64,000 nt of DNA, from the NCBI GenBank assembly GCA_949126835.1, contig OX421505.1:4344587-4408586 (forward strand), in the 5' to 3' direction. The notes beneath the pieces were generated by a model, which had not been told where the DNA came from, ran no database searches, and saw only the letters and a list, made by a program, of their open reading frames with translations. Below, piece by piece: positions 31,485 to 42,139 of this stretch. The translations under genes and the position numbers were made by a program. The DNA comes from Anisus vortex. Taxonomy: Eukaryota; Mollusca; Gastropoda; Planorbidae. How positions within the stretch are numbered: position 1 is the stretch's first letter; each line of letters begins with the position of its first letter.

Positions 31485-34384
31485 TTACATGTGCGACAAC
31501 GTGTCAGCGACCACATTTTGTTTACCTGGTAAATATACCACATTTAAATTATATGCTTGGAGGAATAAGCTCCAGCGAATAATTCTTTGGTTCTGTTTAA
31601 CCCTGGAAAGGAAAACTAAAGGGTTATAGTCAGTTAAAATATCAATTGGATATGGCGAACCATTGATATAAAAATCAAAATGTTTCAATGCTAGAATTAA
31701 TCCCAAAAGTTCTTTTTCTATCACACTATAGTTTCTTTGATGCTTATCAAATTTTTGAGAGTAAAAACTAATCGGATGTTCCAGTGAATCATCACCCTTT
31801 TGAGAAATGACCGCTCCCATCCCTGTATCACACGCGTCAACGGTAATTTTAAAGGGTTTACTGTAATTGGGTGTTACTAATACAGGTGCTTCAGAAAGAA
31901 CATCTTTTAATTTATCGAAGGCCCGGTGGCATTCATTAGACCATTTAAAAGTGCAATTCTTCTTTAATAGATTTGTTAATGGACATGCAATGGTTGAGAA
32001 ATTTTGACAGAACCGACGGTAGTACCCCGCCATCCCGAGAAAACTGCGGAGTTGTTTACAGGTTTCAGGAACAGGGAACTCGCGAATAGCCTTCACCTTT
32101 GCATTTAATGGTTTTACTAAACCATTTCCCACTATGTGACCTAGATACTCGATGGTTGCATGGCAGAACTGACTCTTAGTCAAGTTAATGGTGAGATTAG
32201 CATGAGTCAATTTCGTAAATAACAAATGTAGTTGATCTAAATGAGATTTAAAATCGTCACTAAAGACAACAATATCGTCGAGGTATGCGTGACATTTAGG
32301 AATGTCCTGCGTAATGGTATTTATTAACCGTTGAAAAGTAGAGGGTGCATTAACCATACCAAAGGGCATGACCTTAAATTTGTACAGTCCGTCAGGGGTT
32401 ACAAACGATGATATCTCCTGAGCCCTCTCCGTCAGTGGAATCTAAAAATACGCCGTTAATAGGTCAATTTTCGTCACAAACTTAGCATTACTCACTTGAT
32501 CTATTAGATCGTCGATTCTTGGTATTGGATAGGAATCAGTTTTTGTCACTTTGTTTACCTTACGGTAGTCCACACAAAACCTCATGGATCCGTCGGCTTT
32601 AGGTACCAATACGCAAGAGGAAGACCAGTCACTACTACTAGGTGTAATGATGTCATTGTCAAGCATGTAGCGAACCTCTTTACGGATGCATTCTAACTGG
32701 ATAGGATTTGACCTGTATGGATGTTGTTTAATAGCTTTAGTATTTTCATTTAGGATAACATCATGTTTAACTACACTAGTTCTACTAGGTACATCTCCAA
32801 ATAAATGGATATTTTCATTAATTAGACCTTTGATAGCGGATTGTTCGCAATCAGGTAAATGTGCCAATTTTTCATTTAGGTTTTTCAGAGCCTTTGTATT
32901 TTGCAGTTTGCTTTCTGCCACTTCACGCTCAATTTCGGGTGAATTATTCCCGACTTTAATAACAGTGTTTACCGAGGCAACAACTTTTTGTTCTTCTCTG
33001 GTAATGTATGGTTTCAACATATCGATATGGCACACTCGTTGCGATTTCCGTCTATCAGGGGTCTTTACAAGATAGTTAACCTCACTAAGCTTAGCCATAA
33101 CCTCGTAGGGTCCTGTAAACTTAGCACTCAGGGGTTGACCAGACAGTGGCGTCAGCATGAGAACTTTATCACCAGGTTGGAAGATACGGGTTCTTGCGTT
33201 GACGTCATAATAGACCTTCATCTTGTCTTGTGCCTGCAAAAGATTAGATCTGACAACTTTTAATGCATTATACAGTCTATTTTTAAAATTTTCCACGTAT
33301 GTCAGTAGACCAGTGTCTTCAGTGGATGATAACCATGTCTCTTGTAACAGCTTTAGTGGTCCACGAACTGTGTGTCCGAATACCAGTTCAAAGGGACTGA
33401 AACCAAGAGATTCTTGTACAGCCTCTCTGGTTGCGAAGAAAGCGAAGGGAATACCACGATCCCAGTCGTCGTTATGCTCGAAACAGAAAGTACGGAGCAT
33501 GTTTTTCAATGTTTGGTGGTATCGTTCCAGTGCGCCTTGACTCTGTGGATGATATGCACTCGATACTGCATGACGAATACCCAGCCGTTCTAAGACTTGG
33601 CGAAATAACTTCGATGTGAAATTTGAACCTTGATCTGACTGCACGGTTTTCGGAAGACCATATCGGGTGAAGAATCCGATAAGTGCATCAGAGATTTTGT
33701 CGGCATTGATGCTACGTAGAGGAATAGCCTCTGGAAATCTCGTTGCCGAACACATTATAGTGAACAGATACTGGTGGCCAGCCTTAGTTTTAGGCAACGG
33801 ACCGACGCAGTCTATAATGATGTGACTGAAGGGTTCTGAGAATGCTGGTATGGGTCGTAGAGGAGCTACCGGAATGGTCTGATTCGGTTTTCCGACCATC
33901 TGGCAGACATGACATGATCTGCAAAACGATGTGACGTCACGACGTAGGCCAGGCCAGAGGAAATATGGAAGAATCCTGTCAAGGTTTTCTGTATCCCTAG
34001 GTGACCGGCATACGGTGAATCATGGGCCATGTGTAGAATGTCCTTGCGGTATACATTGGGTACCACGATTTGATGTACTTCGCTGCATGTTTCATCGTCG
34101 TTTTCTTTCCCCCTCCATTTCCTCATCAACAACTCGTCCCTCAGATAATAACCTGCGGCCATTGTTTCTAATTCTCCTTCATTCTTTGCTTCCTCTTTTA
34201 GCTTCCCGATCTCTGGATCTTTGCCCTGAGCAAGAATGAGTAGTTGTCTAGGCGACAAATTATTTTGATCAGTATGACTTGAGTGACCACCTAGAACATC
34301 CGCCATGAAGGTTGCTTGCAAGTCAATCTCTGGTGTTGGTTCTGGTTTCTTTGTCGATTCATCAGTCATCTGCTGTTTCTCCAT
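31485..34384 (-). pseudogene. pol: Gypsy element 2 pol: integrase, reverse transcriptase, RNase H (broken)
   Basis: A first piece from the Met at 34384 carries the integrase zinc-finger histidines (MAHDSPYAGHLG). Near 33985 a one-base frameshift moves the frame, after which the Cys pair CRSCHVC, Asp30 (HIIIDCVG), Asp89 (QSDQGSNF) and Glu125 (ALERYH) of the next piece (from 33899) give a DD35E integrase with a GPYEV block. The same piece runs on into the reverse transcriptase (FCVDYRKVN; TKIDLLTAYF), then stops at TAG 32442-32444 where the family has Gln. The last piece has PFGMVNAPSTF, YLDDIVVFSD and RNase H (TVDACDTGMGA, IEKELLGL, LTDYNPL, VVADTLSH). The usual TDH is TDY here. Pol starts in an ATG overlapping the gag stop (ATGGAG, 19 bp overlap), in a different frame from gag. 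Confidence 0.93.
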
Positions 34385-36288
34385 AGCTCTGGTGATAACA
34401 CATACTGAATCTGAACAGAGTCTTTGGGTTCTTTAAGTACCGGATGTACCTGATTCTTGGCAATGTCACTTCCTAAAAGTAATGAAATGCCTCTGTAGGG
34501 AAATTTCTTCACTATCCCAACAGTAACAGATCCAGTGAAGTAATTACTCTTCAACTGTATACGATGTAACGGTGCCGTGAGTGTTCCAGCCATAGTACTG
34601 ATTAAGGCATACTGGCCTGTATGAGTCAATTTCGACGTTGGTACAGTATTCTTCAACAGTAGAGATATATCAGCACCGGAGTCACGTAGAATTTTAATCT
34701 TCCGTTCTCTAGCTTGATTATCTATAGGTGACACATAGCCCTCGCTAACATCCGATAGCATGCACTCGGGTAGTTCTCTGCCTACTGAGTTTCTTGCTAC
34801 ACTACTGCCTCCATAAGTAAACGTTTTATTTACTGATTGTTCATCTGTCACACTCCCTTTGGAGTTGAAACTAGAATGTTCAATAGCCTCGGTCTTCATT
34901 TCAAAGACTTTTTCCGACTTTGAGCAACTTGGACATGCGTGTTTCGCCATCTCCTCATGACTAACATCAAATGTCTTTCTTTCAGCTTTAATTCTTTTGT
35001 GGGCAGTTTTGTTTATTTGAGTTTCAGTTTGTACGGCGATGTGTGATAAAACCACGTTGTTCTTGTTTTTAATGGGTCTTTTCTCTTTATGTAGACTCCA
35101 ACAATTCTCTTTTATATGTTCATCTTTCTTACAGAATGTACAGGTAATTCTCTTTTGTACAAAACTTGAATTCTCTTGTTTATCGGCTTTTTGTTTACTT
35201 TTATCCTCTGTCGATCTTAACTTCCTCTCTGTATTACTGTTTTGAGTCCTCAAACTTGTTCTGTCATTTTTAACATAATGGCTATGCGGGTGAATAATGA
35301 CGTATTCATCGGCTTTTACTGCTGCTTGTTCTGCTATTTCAATACCACGATCAGCCAAATGAACTTTTATATCAGTGCGAATCTTCTCAGTAAAATCCTC
35401 CATCAGTATGAGATTATATAGTTTTTCATAATCTTTATTCACATTCTTAGAACGTAACCATCGATCAAAATACTTTTTCTCTAATCTCAGGAAGTCAACA
35501 TGTGAAACTTCTGGTTCCTTCTTGTACTCACGATATAACTTTCGATACTTTTCTGGAGTTAGAACATAACTCAATAGTACTCTGCTCTTTATTAGTTCAT
35601 AATCATTGCATTCCTCTGGAGTCAAATTCAATACAACATCTAGAGCCTTGCCTTTTGTTAGAGCTGAACGTAAAAGTACTGCTTTCTTATCTTCAGGAAA
35701 TTTATAATCGATCGAGTGTCTTTCGAAGACCATAAAAAACTCATCAATCTCTATGTTCTCCATGCTTGGTACATGCTTTTTAAACTTATATAGTTCCACA
35801 TTATTTGTTTCCTGCATCGTATGAGTTGACGAACGAGACTTTGCCAATTCAATCCTTTCATTACTAGCGATTCTTTCTTTTTCCAATTCCCCCAGTCTTA
35901 TCTCTTTCTCTTTCTCTGCTTCTATTCTTTTACCTTCCAATTGTAATTCTAATTTCTTCATTTCTAACTGGAATTTCATGTCCGCACTTAGTTCATTTAC
36001 ATTCATTTTAAATTCATGGTTATTTATGTCTGTTTTCAGGGTTTCTGATACATTGAGAACCACTGATTCTTCATTATTCATAGTATTTTCTTCAAGCATT
36101 CTACCATGTCTTTTCAAACAGTCCTTAATTTCTTGAATTAATTTACTCCTTACTGGTGTAACTTCAGTAATGTCTATTCCCAGAGAATTTGCCATCTCTT
36201 TTAACTGGGTTAGTGACATGCTATTTAACTGTTCTGACGTGATAGCAAAAATATTCAATTGCTCCAACGTAAGATTAGCTTCCGCCAT
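34366..36288 (-). CDS. gag: Gypsy element 2 gag with SCAN-like capsid, CCHC knuckle and protease
   Basis: A 640-residue open frame. Residues 1-60 include a SAP-like helix pair (LTQLKEMANSLGIDITEV). Residues 95-150 are a charged coiled coil. Residues 165-240 form the capsid N-part. Residues 245-325 (YRKLYREYKKEPE; FLRLEKKYFDRWLRS; LILMEDFTEKIRTD) have the spacing of the vertebrate SCAN domain, which is thought to derive from the capsid of GMR1-like gypsy elements. A zinc knuckle, CTFCKKDEHIKENC, is at 383-396. The aspartic protease follows, with KILRDSGADISLL and YRGISLLLGSD. The protein would package element RNA and be cut by its own protease. It is intact and ends at a TGA that overlaps the pol ATG. 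Confidence 0.9.
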   Translation of the reverse strand: MAEANLTLEQLNIFAITSEQLNSMSLTQLKEMANSLGIDITEVTPVRSKLIQEIKDCLKRHGRMLEENTMNNEESVVLNVSETLKTDINNHEFKMNVNELSADMKFQLEMKKLELQLEGKRIEAEKEKEIRLGELEKERIASNERIELAKSRSSTHTMQETNNVELYKFKKHVPSMENIEIDEFFMVFERHSIDYKFPEDKKAVLLRSALTKGKALDVVLNLTPEECNDYELIKSRVLLSYVLTPEKYRKLYREYKKEPEVSHVDFLRLEKKYFDRWLRSKNVNKDYEKLYNLILMEDFTEKIRTDIKVHLADRGIEIAEQAAVKADEYVIIHPHSHYVKNDRTSLRTQNSNTERKLRSTEDKSKQKADKQENSSFVQKRITCTFCKKDEHIKENCWSLHKEKRPIKNKNNVVLSHIAVQTETQINKTAHKRIKAERKTFDVSHEEMAKHACPSCSKSEKVFEMKTEAIEHSSFNSKGSVTDEQSVNKTFTYGGSSVARNSVGRELPECMLSDVSEGYVSPIDNQARERKIKILRDSGADISLLLKNTVPTSKLTHTGQYALISTMAGTLTAPLHRIQLKSNYFTGSVTVGIVKKFPYRGISLLLGSDIAKNQVHPVLKEPKDSVQIQYVLSPELWRNSR

Positions 36289-36544
36289 GTTTTATATTAA
36301 TGACGTAAATAGAAGATAAAAAATTTCAACTTTACCTTTTATAAAGTCCTTTAAAATATTTTTACACCACTTAATATTTGTAGAAGATAAATTTTAAGGA
36401 TGGTTTTGTACAAAGCTGAAAACAGTATGTCCGAACACAGACAGTGCCTCCCACGTAGACAGAATTAGAATAAATATTTGTTGTAAATCGTTTTCACTAA
36501 AACAGTTGTATATTCTCAATTTCTTATACATACAAACTTTAGAT

Positions 36545-36562
36545 CCGGGACACGAGCCCCCA
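36545..36562 (-). promoter_or_regulatory. Primer-binding site of gypsy element 2
   Basis: The minus strand reads TGGGGGCTCGTGTCCCGGAT beginning six bases after the 5' LTR. The first 11 bases equal the classical proline-tRNA primer site (TGGGGGCTCGT), and the rest matches it with a two-base insertion. Confidence 0.65.
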
Positions 36563-36568
36563 ATCTTT

Positions 36569-37167
36569 TGTCACGTGCGAAATAAGCTACTGACGTATGA
36601 TGATATTTTTAGTAATGTATTATTATATATTCTTTTGATTCATATCCATCTTGGATCTCACAAGGTTGTATAAGAATTTGTAATGATGTTATTCAATTAG
36701 ATTTGATGTTTATTTTACTCGTTTAATGTGAATCTTTTGTGTATGAAATGATTTAGATAAACTGTACCTTAATATAGAGGAAATCCACAATCCTGTTTGA
36801 ATGATTGAACACAATTTTATTCCAACAAGTTGAGATGATAAAAATAACAGTACACAGAATACGATGATTATGATATTATATGATGAAACTTAATCAGTTG
36901 AGATTCTTCTATATCGTACTAAGCCGTAATCCTATCTTTAAGAAAGTGGTCAAAAACAGTCCTCACACATTAGCGCCCAAACTAGAACTAAACTAACGAT
37001 ATTCAACCCTCGTGCATATGACGTATTTTAATGCTATGACGTAGTGTCTAGACATATACATGTTTTATTCCTAACACGGAAACATTTCGGGTTTAATATT
37101 ATTTCTTTTTAACTTTAGTTAATAATAATAGAACCAATATAATTATGGAAATAAAACTTTTGTAACA
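36569..37167 (-). promoter_or_regulatory. 5' LTR of gypsy element 2
   Basis: A 599-bp LTR that would drive minus-strand transcription. Start and end match the 3' LTR, and it carries the extra 34-bp block absent from that copy. Confidence 0.92.
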
Positions 37168-37870
37168 AGTGCAAGAAGAAAAATAGCACATCCATTCAGA
37201 GGGCTAGTGGCTCACCTGATGCTGCAGGAGTCACAGACTAAAATGTGTCTCCCTTCGCCATCAGACCATTGGGAAAGGCAGCACCACGTAAAATGACGAA
37301 GAGGAAAATCATGTCTTCAGAAATCTACATATCACCCCCTGTTAAAAACAGAATGGAAATGGAGCTTTTTAGAAAAAAAGGGAAAAAAAGTGTTCAGATG
37401 ATTCTGATTCAGACACCGAAGCTGAGTTTTCTGTCCATGATGACAGTGATGGCTATTCGTCAGAGTTTTAAAAGGAGGAAACAGTCGGAATTTAGCTCGG
37501 GCCAGTTGCCAGCGTCAGTCTTAATGACTGTGTTCTGGTTGCGTTTAATAAAGATATTAAATTAAAATATTTGGTGGGGCAAGTTACTAAAAATGAGGAT
37601 GAAGACGGCGACGTTGAGGTTTCTTTCCTACGACAAAGCCCCAAAGTTGAGAGAAAATGTCTTTCATCTAATGTTCCTGATATTGGAACAGTTCCAAAAG
37701 AATATATTCATGCAGTTCTCCCACCCCCAGAGGGCACTGGAACCACCACCAGAACAAAGGCTGGACTAGTTTTTGATATTGACTTTATTGATATTGACTT
37801 GCCCCACTATGGGGTAACTTGTCACAACTCTAACCCAACCGATTTTTTATTTTATATTTCTGACAAATAA
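37168..37870 (+). pseudogene. pogo/Tigger-like transposase C-terminus
   Basis: The frame interrupted at 30137 resumes here and continues (KKKNSTSIQRASGSPD) to a stop near 37240. The next open piece has VSPFAIRPLGKAAPRKMTKR and SEIYISPPVKNRMEME, the basic tail usual after the DDE domain of Tigger-like proteins. A third piece reads DSDTEAEFSVHDDSDG, then VLVAFNKDIKLKYLVGQV and EDGDVEVSFLRQSPK, ending at 37870. Only frameshifts separate the pieces. The catalytic DDE region is absent between N- and C-terminal parts, so this copy could not encode an active enzyme. Confidence 0.75.
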
Positions 37871-38013
37871 GAAGATTAAATTTATTTGACTTATTCTACT
37901 TGTTGTGTAAATGTATGGGAGGCATCATGTTTAGTTTGGTGATGATTAATTAACTTTGAAGTCAGCTATCCTATAAAATGTACATAATTGTGACTTTAAG
38001 CCTCAACTTCCTA

Positions 38014-38296
38014 CATACACGCACACATACACAAACACATACATACACACACACTTATACACACACATACAATCACATACACATACATACACACACACAC
38101 ATACACGCATACACACACATAGGTCTACACACATGCACACATATATACACACATACACACACATACATAAACACAAACACACATATACACACTGACATAC
38201 ACACACACACACATAAACACACACATACGTACACACATATACACATACAAACACATACACACACATACACACATACAAACACACACAAACACAAAG
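38014..38296. repeat. CA/ACAY microsatellite, right part
   Basis: Simple repeat of the same kind as 28237-29280, resuming right after the DNA transposon. Frames in it are artefacts. Confidence 0.95.
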
Positions 38297-38299
38297 GCC

Positions 38300-39310
38300 T
38301 GCCATAAGTATATTAACCTACCTTTAAACATGATTTATCTTTCGGACCGCAGGCCTATTAATTGTTTATTTTATTTAATGATCTATACAACGAATGGATT
38401 AGGCCCGGAACCAATATATTCTTGATGCAAAAATCAAATATGCTTTCACATATCTATACAATTACATTTGCTAAGCCCTGACCTTTAAATGCATTTCACG
38501 TTGTTTACAACATATTAATGTGTTCTAAGTATATGTGTGGCTTATACCTATAAGTGAATTGCGTTGATTGTATAGTAAATTGTAGCATCCGCTGATATTT
38601 ACAAATACACAATTTTGGAGGTTCAATAAATTTAAAAAAAAATGGATCTGTGATTTTATTGCTGAATTCCCAATTAGCCTAAAAATAAACTGTCCTCTAC
38701 GTCGAGTGTGACGACTACAGCTATTTTTAGATTATGACATCAACTTCATTTAAATAGTAACACATCTTCTTATTAAGAACACACTATTAAACAGCTTAAT
38801 TACGAATGATCTCGAAAAATATCTATATATAAAAAATAAAGCCAAATTCTACAGGATTTTGATATAAACGAAACATCAACATTTGTATTTTTTTAGTTTC
38901 ATTCAAATCAATTTTCAAAGTTTTTAAATTTTAAGTCCTACTTTATTAAATTATGAACTAGAAGCTAGATCTACTAAGTCTATAAATAGAAGAAGCTTAG
39001 GCCTATATAGCAACCTACGTCACGCGTGCTAGACTTTGAACACAGATCCATTTTCATTTTCACGTGGAAGACCCTAAAAAAGCAATTATTTTCTACGAGA
39101 AATTGAGTGCTAGAGTAGAATACATTTTAACGTTTTTTTTTAATTTATAAATGTAGATTATCAATTGCTTACCTTTAATACGATTAGGTTTACGTTTTGA
39201 TATTTGTTTAAAAATAATGTTTAATTTTTTAAGGTGAAATTGTGTAGAAAAAGCCTGCAGATATTTTATTGCCCCCTTTCCTATCCACCCACTTTGTGAA
39301 ATTGTCCTCT
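38300..39310. other. AT-rich DNA, nothing recognised
   Basis: No exon, RNA gene or repeat unit is supported. Confidence 0.5.
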
Positions 39311-39315
39311 TTCTC

Positions 39316-40905
39316 CTACTATAATATAATATTTGCTTATGTATACCATTAACTATTTCACTTCATTCTTCTTTACACTAGATCTATCTTTCCCCTACTA
39401 TAATATAATATTTGCTTATGTATACCATTACCTATTTCACTTCATTCTTCTTTACACTAGATCTATCTTTCCCCTACTATAATATAATATTTGCTTATGT
39501 ATACCATTACCTCTTTCACTTCATTCTACTTTACACTAGATCTATCTCTCCCCTACTATAATATAATATTTGCTTATGTATACCATTACCTCTTTCACTT
39601 CATTCTACTTTACACTAGATCTATCTCTCCCCTACTATAATATAATATTTGCTTATGTATACCATTACCTCTTTCACTTCATTCTACTTTACACTAGATC
39701 TATCTTTCCCCTACTATAATATAATATTTGCTTATGTATACCATTACCTCTTTCACTTCATTCTACTTTACACTAGATCTATCTTTCCCCTACTATAATA
39801 TAATATTTGCTTATGTATACCATTACCTCTTTTACTTCATTCTACTTTACACTAGATCTATCTTTCCCCTACTATAATATAATATTTGCTTATGTATACC
39901 ATTACCTATTTCACTTCATTCTACTTTACACTAGATCTATCTTTCCCCTACTATAATATAATATTTGCTTATCCCCTTCGTACACAGATGCAGAATTTTA
40001 TTTCAAAATTTTTTTTTGTGGGTGGGCTATGATGTTCTAGACCTTATTACATGGTCAAACACAGTATTTGACCACCGGTCAATAATTATGCAAATTAGGG
40101 CATGTGTACAATTGTACACAATGTGAATCAATGATGCTGAAGTGACTTAACTAACACAGAGTGACATGTAAAAATAAACGAGAAAACCTGAAATAAGTAG
40201 AGAAAAGTAAATATTTAATTTGTTTTACATTTACATTCAAATATTTTATTTGGTATGAAATTTCAAAAAACAGTTTTTGTCTTTGGTGCAACAAAGAAAA
40301 ATATTGCACTTGGAGCACTTGACCCTACTACGACCATTGCAGCCCTCTAGCTTGCAGCGCTGGCCTAACTCCTTGATGCAGACAGGAAAGTGGTCATATT
40401 TGTCAAACCTGACCTCAGCAGCGGGTCTCTCTGTAGGCCTTGCACGTTTAGGTGGTGGGGATGCAGTGTCTGTCGTTGGATCAGTGATTGGAGGTACAGA
40501 TGTTCTTGGCCTGCCTACTGGTCGGTGTGGCTCTGCTGTGACCAAATTAGATTTGGCTAACATACCAGCAACCTCATTTCTATAGCCAAGGAGATCTAAA
40601 ATGTTCTTTCGTGATGTACCATTTTGTCTTTCAATGTCCCTGTACTCTAGCCAAGCATTTACCAGAGCAAAGTCCATAAAATTAAATATTACCCGAACAG
40701 GCCATTACCTATTTCACTTCATTCTACTTTACACTAGATCTATCTTTCCCCTACTATAATATAATATTTGCTTATGTATACCATTACCTCTTTCACTTCA
40801 TTCTACTTTACACTAGATCTATCTTTCCCCTACTATAATATAATATTTGCTTATCTATACCATTACCTCTTTCACTTCATTCTACTTTACACCAGATTTA
40901 TCTCT
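39316..40905. repeat. 79-bp tandem array, interrupted
   Basis: The monomer begins CTACTATAATATAATATTTG and contains GTATACCATTACCTCTTTCA and CACTAGATCTATCTTTCCCC. Starts are at 39316, 39395, 39474, 39553, 39632, 39711, 39790, 39869 and 39948, then at 40751 and 40830. The copies are almost identical, so the array is recent. It is interrupted from 39973 to 40704 by a piggyBac fragment. Confidence 0.95.
39973..40704 (-). pseudogene. piggyBac transposase C-terminus and 3' end
   Basis: On the minus strand the frame begins PVRVIFNFMDFALVNAWLEY at the right junction and runs to a stop at 40246. It ends with the Cys-rich zinc domain typical of piggyBac-family proteins: RCKLEGCNGRSRVKCSKC, then FLCCTKDKNCFLKFH. 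The middle is a proline-rich linker (TASPPPKRARPTERPA). The left edge reads CCCCTTCGTACACAG, which looks like the terminal repeat of a piggyBac element. The catalytic core and the other end are missing. The protein tail itself is undamaged. Confidence 0.85.
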
Positions 40906-41365
40906 CCTCCCACTCGACATTTTCTTTGTCTCAACCTCGCTTCCAGTTTATCATCTGTATTATATTGTCATATAATGTGGAATATTTGTGTCTATTCACT
41001 CGCAATAAGTTTTGAGTAGGCGGCTGGGGGAAGGGGGGGGGTATAGGCCTGCCATGTCTGATCATTTTATATTGTGTTGTCAAATGTGATGTTTGAATAA
41101 TTATACACCTCTATACCCCCTTCATTGCCACCTCATCCATCTACATCATTTTGTGTAGACCTACCTATCCCGCTATTAATTATAGAGAGAATGTGGTAAG
41201 CGTCTTTATAATAAGGTAAAATTTCTGATGATGATATACTCCTCCAGCACCACAACCCTTCCTTATTATGTAGCGCCGAAGGCGTAGCATGCCGTGTAAC
41301 CGGGAAGGTTTCAGCAGCCCAGCTTATTAGTATTATTAGTAATTGCGGATTGTCCTAGGAACATT

Positions 41366-41575
41366 ATCATTACGGCTCGCCTGTAGGCCTATACCGCGTA
41401 CCTGCAATGTTCATTATCATTATCATTACGGCTCGCCTGTAGGCCTATACCGCGTACCTGCAATGTTCATTATCATTATCATTACGGCTCGCCTGTAGGT
41501 CTATACCGCGTACCTGCAATGTTCATTATCATTACGGCTCGCCTGTAGGCCTATACCGCGTGCCTGCAATGTTAC
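41366..41575. repeat. 50/56-bp tandem repeat, four copies
   Basis: TACGGCTCGCCTGTAGG followed by CTATACCGCGTACCTGCAATG recurs with starts at 41372, 41428, 41484 and 41534. Units differ by one ATTATC hexamer, giving 56- or 50-bp spacing. Confidence 0.9.
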
Positions 41576-41579
41576 TCGG

Positions 41580-42130
41580 TAGCACAAATCCTGTACAAGA
41601 GGCACAACCATCCAGACACCGGGAGGTGACGGGTAGCTTTTGTATTACCTTTCTATCTCCCCACCCGGACACGGGTCTACCCGGTGTGTAGGAGGTGTAC
41701 CCCCCCCCCACACACACACGTTCGCCGGCGGTGTAATCTTAGTTATCGTATCGGCGGTTATAAATTACACACTTCGCCATCCTTTGAGCCCATGGGTAGG
41801 CCCTACAGAAGTGATTTTCCCTGACCAGCCATTAAATGGTTACTACCGCGACTGAATGCGACATACTCCCCTCCGTACTAATGCGCCCAAACGCGGCCGC
41901 CACGTGTGTGACTAACATTGTCGTTTCTTGATTTTTTTTCGACATGCGTTCTGTGGTTTTATTTTACTGCAAACACGGCTTTTAAAAAGTAGGAATATAG
42001 TCTGTTTCGTTAATAAAAACCGGATGTTTTTATCTAGTTTCGTTTTTTTTCGCTGCGCGTTCAAAATACGGGTAGTTTTTAGTGGCCCTTCGTCTTGTAA
42101 TACTTTTTTTTATAGCCTTCGCTTTTAATT
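41580..42130. other. GC-richer unassigned segment
   Basis: Composition rises here, with several CpG-containing stretches (CGCGGCCGCCACGTG near 41890). No reading frame resembles a known protein. It could be a transposon remnant or part of a CpG-rich promoter, but there is no direct support for either. Confidence 0.3.
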
Positions 42131-42139
42131 TTTTACTTT

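Larger units (their letters stand above)
30134..37171 (-). mobile_element. GMR1-type Ty3/gypsy retrotransposon, element 2 (with TSD)
   Basis: The element spans 30138-37167, flanked by AGTG at 30134-30137 and 37168-37171. The LTRs are 565 bp (left) and 599 bp (right), starting TGTCACGTGC and ending TTTTGTAACA; the left one lacks about 34 bp present on the right. The minus-strand order is 5' LTR, primer site, gag with a SCAN-like capsid, CCHC knuckle, protease, integrase, reverse transcriptase, RNase H, polypurine tract, 3' LTR. As in element 1, integrase precedes reverse transcriptase. At least one frameshift and one stop disable pol. Confidence 0.93.
29279..38013 (+). mobile_element. pogo/Tigger-like DNA transposon (with TA TSD), split by gypsy element 2
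   Basis: The element runs 29281-38011 with TA on both sides (29279-29280 and 38012-38013), the target of the Tc1/mariner-pogo superfamily. Left terminus: GGGGAAGGTGGGG then CTTAAAGTCACA; right terminus reversed: GGAAGTTGAGG then CTTAAAGTCACA. Inside are an N-terminal psq-type helix-turn-helix and a C-terminal tail of a Tigger-like transposase, but no DDE catalytic core, so the element was internally deleted. Motifs of the form GTGGGGCAAGTTGTCAC recur near both ends. It inserted into the CA/ACAY microsatellite. Confidence 0.85.
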
